Shown here one piece after another: positions 1-5,093 of a stretch of DNA of 5,093 bases. Source of the DNA: Pseudomonadota bacterium (lineage in GTDB: Bacteria > Pseudomonadota > Gammaproteobacteria > Burkholderiales > Burkholderiaceae_C); assembly GCA_023394015.1 (NCBI GenBank), contig JAEXBL010000024.1, forward strand, positions 1-5,093, given 5' to 3'. The notes beneath the pieces were generated by a model. The model was not told the origin of the DNA. It ran no database searches and saw only the letters and a program-made list of their open reading frames with translations. The translations under genes were made by a program, and so were the position numbers. Position 1 is the stretch's first letter, and each line of letters begins with the position of its first letter.

Positions 1-19
1 TGTGATCGAGGCGGGGCCC

Positions 20-48
20 GTGGATTCCGGCTTAGGCCGGAAGGACGA
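20..48. repeat. Degenerate ATTCC-palindrome intergenic repeat (dRS3-like)
   Basis: The sequence has perfect 7-bp arms TTCCGGC (25-31) and GCCGGAA (36-42) around a TTAG loop. It is preceded by GTGGA and followed by GGACGAAT. It resembles, from memory, the GTGGATTCC...GGAATGACG class of palindromic repeats scattered through betaproteobacterial intergenic DNA (dRS3-like in Neisseria). Here the right arm has G where the usual T of GGAATGACG would be, so it is a diverged copy. It lies 64 bases beyond the stop of the last minus-strand gene and has no following T tract on either strand, so a repeat is a better reading than an intrinsic terminator. Confidence 0.5.
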
Positions 49-83
49 ATGGAAGCCTCTGCATCACCGTTCATGCGTCGACA

Positions 84-100
84 GCTATCCATTCAATAGC
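84..100 (-). other. Short inverted repeat after the last gene (GCTAT/ATAGC)
   Basis: GCTAT at 84-88 and ATAGC at 96-100 form a 5-bp inverted repeat with a 7-base loop, starting 11 bases past the stop codon of the PaaI-type thioesterase gene in its transcript direction. GCTAT/ATAGC motifs are, as far as I recall, frequent in Comamonadaceae intergenic DNA. The stem is too short and lacks a T run, so any terminator role is only a guess. The remainder of 1-111 holds no supportable gene. Confidence 0.25.
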
Positions 101-111
101 AACCGTCGCAC

Positions 112-588
112 TCACGACACGATGTAGGCGGCGCTGCCGGTGGACAGCAGCTTGCCCTGGGCATCGCAGAATTCCATGCGCGTGCTGGCCACGCGCGAGC
201 CCAGGCGCATCACCTCGGCGCGGGCGATGAAGTGCTCGCCCACCGCCGGGCGCAGGTAGTCGATGCGCAGGTCGATGGTGCCCAGCTTGGCAAAGCGCTG
301 CAGCCGCCGCGCCGGCGGCTCGTCCATGTGGCGTGCGCCGATGGCGGCCATCACGGCCACGCCGCCCATGGCGTCCAGCGTGGCGCTGATCACGCCGCCG
401 TGCAGGCGCTGGTGGGTGTAGTGGCCGATCAGCTCGGGTCGCATGTCGACCCGGCCACTCACGCGCTCGGGCATCAGCTCGGTCACCTTCAGCCCCAGCA
501 ACTGGTTGAAGGGAATGTGCTGCTCGAAGATCTCGCGCAGGCTGGCGATGAACTCGGGCTCGAAGGTGGTCGGTGGCGGCGTCAGCAC
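112..588 (-). CDS. PaaI/YigI-type hotdog-fold acyl-CoA thioesterase
   Basis: The 158-residue cytosolic protein belongs to the single-hotdog PaaI/4HBT family and would hydrolyse acyl-CoA to free acid plus CoA. Residues 63-76 read HGGVISATLDAMGG. This is the family signature, with the HGG turn and an acidic residue (D72) at the position that normally provides the catalytic Asp/Glu/Asn. The second hallmark strand is TIDLRIDYLRPA (104-115). The N-terminal 40 residues form a helix-rich lead with IPFNQLLGLKV, as in the YigI-like subgroup (medium/long-chain acyl-CoA thioesterase in E. coli). The start is GTG; it overlaps the stop of the upstream isomerase gene (GTGCTGA, 582-588), which indicates translational coupling. 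No clear Shine-Dalgarno is visible, which fits coupling. Family is firm; chain-length preference cannot be read from sequence. Confidence 0.9.
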   Translation of the reverse strand: MLTPPPTTFEPEFIASLREIFEQHIPFNQLLGLKVTELMPERVSGRVDMRPELIGHYTHQRLHGGVISATLDAMGGVAVMAAIGARHMDEPPARRLQRFAKLGTIDLRIDYLRPAVGEHFIARAEVMRLGSRVASTRMEFCDAQGKLLSTGSAAYIVS

Positions 589-1346
589 TGGCTGAAGTCG
601 GGCTTGCGCTTTTGCATGAAGGCGGTCATGGCCTCGCGCGCGGCGGGCTCGCCCAGCATGCGGCCAAAGTGCGCGCCCTCCTCAGCCATGCGCTTCAGTA
701 CTTCCTCCTGCTGGCCGCCCTTCATCAGCCGCTTGGTGGTGATCAGGCTGGACAGCGGCTTGGCCGCCAGCTTGGCCGCCTGCGTCTGGGCCAGCGCATT
801 GGCCTCTTGCGGCGGCACCACGCGGTTGACCAGGCCCACCTCCAGCGCCGCCTCGGCCATGAAGGGTTCGCCCAGCAGCAGCGCCTCGGCCGCGCGGTGG
901 TAACCGAACATTTGCGGCACCAGCAGGCTGCTGGCCGCCTCGGGGCACAGGCCCAGGTTGACGAAGGGCATGGAAAACGCCGCGTTGTCGCCGGCGTAGA
1001 CCAGGTCGCAATGAAACAGCAGCGTGGTGCCGATGCCCACCGCCGGGCCGCACACGGCGGCGATCAGCGGCTTGGGAAACGTGGCGATGCCGCGCAGGAA
1101 GCGAAACACCGGCGAATCCATGCCGCCGGGCTGGTTCTTCAGAAAGTCCTCGATGTCGTTGCCGGCCGAGAAGATGGTCTCGTGCCCCTGGATGACCACT
1201 ACGCGCGTGGCCGCGTCACTGGCAGCTTGCTCGATCGCCGTGGCGAGCGCGTCGTACATGGCAACGTTGATCGAGTTCTTGCGCTCGACGCGGTTGAAGG
1301 TGAGCGTCAGGACGCCGGCGTCTTGGTGTTGAAGGATTTCGGACAT
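582..1346 (-). CDS. Crotonase-fold enoyl-CoA isomerase (annotated-type enoyl-CoA hydratase/isomerase)
   Basis: The 254-residue protein has the crotonase layout. The first oxyanion-hole segment is FSAGNDIEDF (59-68), the second is CGPAVGIG (99-106), and the C-terminal region ends in FMQKRKPDF (243-251). By my alignment to rat enoyl-CoA hydratase, the two hydratase glutamates (E144, E164) fall on T108 and F128 here. A glutamate is present in LGLCPEAASS (E136), at the site where ECI2/Eci1-type delta3-delta2-enoyl-CoA isomerases carry their single catalytic Glu (PEGCSS-like). FSAGND is also typical of that branch. I therefore infer isomerisation of 3-enoyl-CoA to trans-2-enoyl-CoA, an auxiliary step in degrading unsaturated fatty acids. 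The ATG at 1344-1346 has no recognisable Shine-Dalgarno; a heptamer repeat array begins 12 bases upstream. The stop overlaps the next gene's start. Confidence 0.92.
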   Translation of the reverse strand: MSEILQHQDAGVLTLTFNRVERKNSINVAMYDALATAIEQAASDAATRVVVIQGHETIFSAGNDIEDFLKNQPGGMDSPVFRFLRGIATFPKPLIAAVCGPAVGIGTTLLFHCDLVYAGDNAAFSMPFVNLGLCPEAASSLLVPQMFGYHRAAEALLLGEPFMAEAALEVGLVNRVVPPQEANALAQTQAAKLAAKPLSSLITTKRLMKGGQQEEVLKRMAEEGAHFGRMLGEPAAREAMTAFMQKRKPDFSQC

Positions 1347-1358
1347 GGCAAAGAGAGG

Positions 1359-1393
1359 TTGAGCGTTGAGCGTTGAGCGTTGAGCGTTGAGCG
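1359..1393. repeat. Five perfect tandem TTGAGCG heptamers
   Basis: Five head-to-tail copies of the 7-mer TTGAGCG start at 1359, 1366, 1373, 1380 and 1387 with no mismatch. They sit in the 118-base gap between the TesB-like thioesterase and the isomerase gene, ending 12 bases upstream of the isomerase start in transcript terms. Perfect identity of the units suggests recent expansion or slippage. They face a diverged array of the complementary heptamer at 1428-1455. Confidence 0.9.
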
Positions 1394-1427
1394 TCGCGAT
1401 TGGTCAGCCAGTGGCGTTGGAAGTTCA

Positions 1428-1455
1428 CGCTGAACGCCGAACGCTCAACGCTGAA
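1428..1455. repeat. Four inverted CGCTSAA heptamers facing the TTGAGCG array
   Basis: Four consecutive 7-mers, CGCTGAA, CGCCGAA, CGCTCAA and CGCTGAA, begin at 1428, 1435, 1442 and 1449. CGCTCAA is the exact reverse complement of TTGAGCG and the others differ at one or two positions. Folding this set onto four of the units at 1366-1393 pairs 24 of 28 bases around a 34-base loop (1394-1427). A hairpin in the untranslated leader of the isomerase gene is therefore possible. The array begins 9 bases downstream of the thioesterase stop. Confidence 0.8.
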
Positions 1456-1464
1456 CCTGAAAAA

Positions 1465-2334
1465 TCACTCTTTGTAATAGACGATCTGGTGAGTGGTCGC
1501 CAGCAGGTGCCCGGCTTCGTTCCACAGCTCGGCGCTCTGGTCGAAGTAGCCGTTGAAGAAGGACTGCGCGCGCGCCTGGCCCAGCAGGTAGCCCTCGCCG
1601 GTGGCAGCCAGTTGGGCGGCGTCGGCGTGGAAGTAGACGCTCATCGACACGGTGCCGATCGGCGTCATGCGCGCGCGGCGGCGCCAGATGCGCGGGTAGA
1701 AGGCGTCGGCCAGCGCGGTGAGGCTCAGGTAGTCGAGCGGGCGCGGCGGGTCGTCGCGCAGCCACAGGCGGGTCAGGCTGTCGGCCTCGCTGCCGTCCCA
1801 GTGCTGCGGCATGGCGCCGACCACCGGCCGCATGTCGTAGCGGCCAATCCAGGCCACGCGGTCGGAGAAGGGCTGGCGCGCCACCTCGGTGGGCGACGCC
1901 ACCGCCGGCATGGGCGCATCGACCGCGCTCCAGGTGTCGCGCCGCAGCGCGGTGACGGCGCTGGCGGTGAGCATCACGGCATCGACGCCGTTGGCATCGG
2001 TCTGCGTCATGCTCACCGTCCAGTGCTGGGTGGAACGGTTGGTGCGCACCGGGCGCGCCTCGACGCGGAACGGCGCATCGGCCAGCGCGGCGGCGAAGTT
2101 GACGGTGAGCGCCACCGGCTCGCCCAAGCGCTGCGGGTGCTGCAGCACGCCGGCCAGCGCCTGCGCGGCGGTGACGCCGCCGAAGGGGCCGACCATGTTG
2201 GCGTAGGCGGGGTGCGGGCGGCCCTCGAACAGGCGCGGGGCCTCGGCGCCGTGCTCGCTTGCGGCCGCGGCAAGCGGTGTCAGCACGGCGGCTTCATCGA
2301 ACGGGTGCTGGGTCAGCACGGTGGGGCGCTTCAT
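1465..2334 (-). CDS. TesB-like acyl-CoA thioesterase, double hotdog
   Basis: From the ATG at 2332-2334 the protein has 289 residues, the usual size for TesB-type (acyl-CoA thioesterase II) double-hotdog enzymes, which hydrolyse acyl-CoA in the cytosol. The N-terminal hotdog shows HPFDEA (10-15), GRPHPAYANMVGPFGGVTAAQAL and a strand around LTVNFAAAL. The C-terminal hotdog holds LADAFYP (D210), PIGTVSMSVYFH (T228) and TTHQIVYYK (Q283). These align with the Asp/Thr/Gln active-site trio of E. coli TesB (ASDF, IATIDHSMWFH, STVQEG), which is strong support for catalysis although overall similarity is low. A GTG eight codons upstream (2356-2358) is an alternative start. Neither start has a clear Shine-Dalgarno, and I prefer ATG because HPFDEA then lies near the N terminus as in relatives. 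It follows the hydrolase gene by 65 bases. Substrate is unknown. Confidence 0.87.
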   Translation of the reverse strand: MKRPTVLTQHPFDEAAVLTPLAAAASEHGAEAPRLFEGRPHPAYANMVGPFGGVTAAQALAGVLQHPQRLGEPVALTVNFAAALADAPFRVEARPVRTNRSTQHWTVSMTQTDANGVDAVMLTASAVTALRRDTWSAVDAPMPAVASPTEVARQPFSDRVAWIGRYDMRPVVGAMPQHWDGSEADSLTRLWLRDDPPRPLDYLSLTALADAFYPRIWRRRARMTPIGTVSMSVYFHADAAQLAATGEGYLLGQARAQSFFNGYFDQSAELWNEAGHLLATTHQIVYYKE

Positions 2335-2399
2335 ACGGTCAGGGCGGCGGTGGAACACAGGCGATGGACATTAGCACGCGGCACAGCCGGCGCTGTCGC

Positions 2400-3296
2400 T
2401 CAGGCGGCAGCCGGCGCGCGGGCCGGCCCCTCGGCCGCCAGCGCACGCAGCGCCTGCCAGGTGCGCGGCCACAACGTGGCCTGAAAGCGCGGGTGAAACC
2501 AGCCCAGATGACCGATGCGCGCCAGGCCGTGGTCGGCCGGCGCCACGCGCTCGATGCGCTGCGGCGCCCGCGCGTACAACGCCAGCAGGTGTTGCGTGCT
2601 GTCCAGCGTCAGCATCTCGTCGTCGTCGATCGCCAGCGCGTGGATCGGGTAGTCCACCGCCGCGTAGCGCGCCAGCGCCGCCGGCCCTTCTGCGCCGCTG
2701 TAGCGCGGGTGCAGGCACCAGCGCCGCCACTGGCGGATCACGCCGGCCGGCAGGTCGCCCACGGCGCCCAGGCGCTGGCCCGGAAAGTAGCCGAACAACG
2801 GCGTCAGCACCGGCACCAGCCCGTGCCACATCAGCAGCGCGCGACGGCGCGTGGGCGGCGCGTTCTGGCGCCAGTAGCCGCTGCCCGCGGCCACCGCCAG
2901 CAGGCCGGCGATGGGCGCGCTGCGCTCGAACAGGCCGGGCAACTGCCCGCCCAGGCTGTGGCCCAGCAGCAGCAGCGGCACCTGCGGCGCGCGCTGGTGC
3001 AGGTGCTGCACGGCGGCCTCGTAGTCGCTGCGCCAGTCCAGCAGATCGGCATCGACGTGGCGCACACGGCGCGAGGGCAGCAGCGCCAGCGAATCGCCGT
3101 GGCCGCGGTAATCGAAGGTGAGCGCGCGCACGCCCTGCGCCGCCAGCCAGCCAGCGAACTCGGCGTAGTAGCGCTGCGGCACGCCCATCGCGGGCGCCAG
3201 CACCACCTGCAGCGCGGGCAGCGTGCCCGCGGGCGGCTCGAACAGGCGCATGGCGATGCGGCCCTGGCGCGGGGTGGCCAGTTCGATCTGGGTCAC
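2400..3296 (-). CDS. Alpha/beta fold hydrolase (COG4757-like)
   Basis: The 298-residue protein has an alpha/beta-hydrolase fold. Residues 31-44 (VVLAPAMGVPQRYY) form the strand and oxyanion loop. FDYRGHGDSL (61-70) is the typical strand-turn before helix A. LLLGHSLGGQLPG (109-121) is the nucleophile elbow with Ser114. A candidate acid lies in IDDDEM (D224-D226), and the catalytic His is probably H263 in GHLGWFHP, a spacing that matches COG4757 predicted hydrolases. There is no signal peptide, so it is likely cytosolic. It sits between a thiolase and an acyl-CoA thioesterase, so an ester or thioester substrate related to acyl-CoA metabolism is possible, but nothing in the sequence fixes it. 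The start is GTG, chosen because residues 1-20 form the expected first strands; the internal ATG at residue 16 would cut them off. No clear Shine-Dalgarno is seen. Confidence 0.88.
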   Translation of the reverse strand: MTQIELATPRQGRIAMRLFEPPAGTLPALQVVLAPAMGVPQRYYAEFAGWLAAQGVRALTFDYRGHGDSLALLPSRRVRHVDADLLDWRSDYEAAVQHLHQRAPQVPLLLLGHSLGGQLPGLFERSAPIAGLLAVAAGSGYWRQNAPPTRRRALLMWHGLVPVLTPLFGYFPGQRLGAVGDLPAGVIRQWRRWCLHPRYSGAEGPAALARYAAVDYPIHALAIDDDEMLTLDSTQHLLALYARAPQRIERVAPADHGLARIGHLGWFHPRFQATLWPRTWQALRALAAEGPARAPAAA

Positions 3297-3324
3297 GGGG
3301 TGTTGGGAAGGTTAGGCATGAATA

Positions 3325-3423
3325 CCGAACGCAGAGGACGCAAAGGATTCGCAGAGAACGCAGAGCAATTCTTTTGGAAGTTTTTTGCGTCCTCTGCGTG
3401 ATCTTTGCGTCCTCTGCGTTCGG
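3325..3423. repeat. Large hairpin of about 20-bp GCAGAGGACGCAAAG-type units
   Basis: The outer arms, 3325-3345 and 3403-3423, are exact reverse complements over 21 bases. Inside them a second, imperfect pair (3350-3365 with 3383-3398) extends the stem to about 41 positions around a loop at 3366-3382. Each arm contains two tandem units of about 20 bp: CGCAGAGGACGCAAAGGATT at 3330 and a diverged one at 3350. On the right, TTTGCGTCCTCTGCGT occurs at 3384-3399 and again at 3404-3419. This GCAGAGGACGCAAAG class is, from memory, a familiar intergenic repeat in Comamonadaceae. It fills most of the gap between the thiolase stop (3446) and the hydrolase start (3296). Without a T run after the stem it is not a standard intrinsic terminator, though such a stem could still protect or attenuate the transcript. 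Confidence 0.85.
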
Positions 3424-3445
3424 CTGTTGGGCTGTCCGGCTGCTC

Positions 3446-4650
<1,205 letters not shown>

Positions 4651-4654
<4 letters not shown>

Positions 4655-5052
4655 GATTCGTCCTTGGTTTCCTGCCCCCTCTCCCGCCTGCGGGAGAGGG
4701 TGGGGGTGAGGGTGGCAGCGCGCCGCTGTGCGACGTTGGCGATTTGCTGCACCACGGCGTCGGGCTGCTGCAGCACCTCGTGGTTCCAGAAGCGCAGCAC
4801 CTCGAACCCTTCGGCCGCCAGGGCGGCACTGCGCCGGCTGTCGTGCGCCAGCTCGTCGTGCGCCAGGTGCTGGCCGCCATCGAGTTCGACCACCAGGCCG
4901 ATCTCGAGGCAGGCGAAGTCTGCGAAGTAGTCGGCGATGGGCCGCTGGCGGCGGAACTTCAGGCCCAGCAACTGGCGGTCGCGCAGTCTGCGCCACAGCA
5001 GGGCCTCGGCATCGGGCTGCGACTGGCGCAGCGCGCGAGCGCGCACCCGCAC
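4651..5052 (-). CDS. DUF559 / Vsr-like endonuclease-domain protein
   Basis: The 133-residue protein matches the DUF559 family (COG2852, related to very-short-patch-repair endonucleases with a PD-(D/E)XK-like core). Visible hallmarks are RARALRQSQPDAEALLWRRL (4-23), the GLKFRRQRPIADYFADF stretch (30-46) with D45 as a candidate catalytic acid, VELDGGQH (55-62) with E56 and D58, and GFEVLRFWNHEVLQQPDAVVQQI (82-104). The biochemical role of this family is not established. The GTG start at 5050-5052 (a second GTG lies at 5044-5046) and its GGGAGAGGG Shine-Dalgarno come from one palindromic repeat. The last 20 or so residues (LTPTLSRRRERGQE and onward) are encoded by the inverted second copy and by thiolase leader DNA. 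The domain itself appears complete. Neighbouring metabolic genes give no hint of function; the unit looks inserted upstream of the thiolase. Confidence 0.85.
4661..4665 (-). promoter_or_regulatory. Ribosome binding site of the thiolase gene
   Basis: AAGGA on the minus strand lies 6 bases upstream of the ATG at 4652-4654. It is the clearest Shine-Dalgarno for any of the metabolic genes here and fixes the thiolase start, ruling out the longer open frame. It falls between the palindromic repeat (4675-4714) and the start codon, inside the last codons of the DUF559 gene. Confidence 0.75.
4675..4714 (+). repeat. Palindromic REP-like repeat, copy 1 (3' end of DUF559 gene)
   Basis: The arms CCCTCTCCCGC (4677-4687) and GCGGGAGAGGG (4690-4700) form a perfect 11-bp stem with a CT loop. 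A G-rich tail TGGGGGTGAGGGTG (4701-4714) points toward the DUF559 gene. The block matches the reverse complement of 5044-5083 at 35 of 40 positions. It encodes the TLTPTLSRRRERG residues of the DUF559 protein and lies 20 bases upstream of the thiolase ATG. CCCTCTCCC...GGGAGAGGG elements are widespread in proteobacterial genomes. Confidence 0.9.
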
Positions 5053-5083
5053 CCCTGCCCTCTCCCGCGCGCGGGAGAGGGGG
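5044..5083 (-). repeat. Palindromic REP-like repeat, copy 2 (5' end of DUF559 gene)
   Basis: This copy is inverted relative to copy 1. Its core at 5058-5081 is a perfect 24-base palindrome (arms CCCTCTCCCGC and GCGGGAGAGGG around GC). Read on the minus strand, the tail CAGGGGTGCGGGTG leads into the DUF559 gene and contains both candidate GTG start codons. GGGAGAGGG at 5058-5066, 5 bases before the first GTG, serves as the likely ribosome binding site and is also one arm of the stem. The 10 bases beyond it to the window end hold nothing recognisable. Confidence 0.9.
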
Positions 5084-5093
5084 TTGTCAGGGC

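Noticed and set aside
49..99. Plus-strand 16-codon open frame after AAGGA
   Set aside because: The AAGGA sits only 3 bases before the ATG and belongs to the palindromic repeat, the peptide has no recognisable feature, and a stop follows quickly.
1359..1455. CRISPR-like array
   Set aside because: The units are 7 bp, directly tandem without spacers, and there are no cas genes in the window.
2383..2396. ACAGC/GCTGT inverted repeat just after the hydrolase stop, as a terminator
   Set aside because: The stem is only 5 bp, no T tract follows, and short GC-rich inverted repeats are expected by chance at this composition.
3325..3423. Intrinsic terminator of the thiolase transcript
   Set aside because: On the minus strand the stem is followed by TATTCATGCC, not a T run, and the stem is far longer than usual for an intrinsic terminator.
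4665..5093. Target-site duplication flanking the DUF559 unit, which would prove transposition
   Set aside because: The bases just outside the two inverted repeats (ending CCTG on the left, starting TTGTC on the right) show no matching direct repeat, and the right flank is cut off by the window end.

Overview
The window is GC-rich (roughly two thirds G+C). Its gene content and intergenic repeats look like a betaproteobacterium of the Burkholderiales, most likely Comamonadaceae (Acidovorax, Alicycliphilus or similar). That placement rests on codon usage, the type of acyl-CoA gene cluster and the repeat families, not on a marker gene, so it is an inference. All six supported genes lie on the minus strand, so transcription runs from high to low coordinates.

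In transcription order the layout is: (1) 4651-5052, a small DUF559/Vsr-like endonuclease-domain gene bracketed by two inverted copies of a palindromic repeat; (2) 3446-4654, an acetyl-CoA C-acyltransferase (thiolase) whose ATG overlaps the DUF559 stop as ATGA; (3) 3325-3423, a large hairpin made of about 20-bp repeat units; (4) 2400-3296, an alpha/beta hydrolase with a GHSLGG nucleophile elbow; (5) 1465-2334, a TesB-like double-hotdog acyl-CoA thioesterase; (6) 1359-1455, an inverted array of TTGAGCG heptamers; (7) 582-1346, a crotonase-fold protein that reads as a delta3-delta2-enoyl-CoA isomerase rather than a hydratase; (8) 112-588, a PaaI/YigI-type hotdog thioesterase whose GTG start overlaps the previous stop as GTGCTGA; (9) 1-111, a non-coding tail with a degenerate ATTCC...GGAAT-type palindromic repeat.

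The metabolic theme is fatty-acyl-CoA handling. The isomerase would move double bonds of unsaturated acyl-CoAs into the beta-oxidation path, the thiolase would cleave 3-ketoacyl-CoA, and the two thioesterases would release CoA from products that stall. The dehydrogenase steps are not in this window and may lie beyond 5093 or elsewhere. No sigma-70 promoter or convincing U-tract terminator could be recognised. No gene-free stretch exceeds 150 bases.

The least ordinary part is the repeat content. Four of the non-coding segments each hold a different hairpin-forming repeat family. The pair around the DUF559 gene is arranged as about 40-bp terminal inverted repeats that supply that gene's ribosome binding site, start codon and C-terminal codons. 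This resembles the layout of REP-associated transposases but with a Vsr-like nuclease domain instead.
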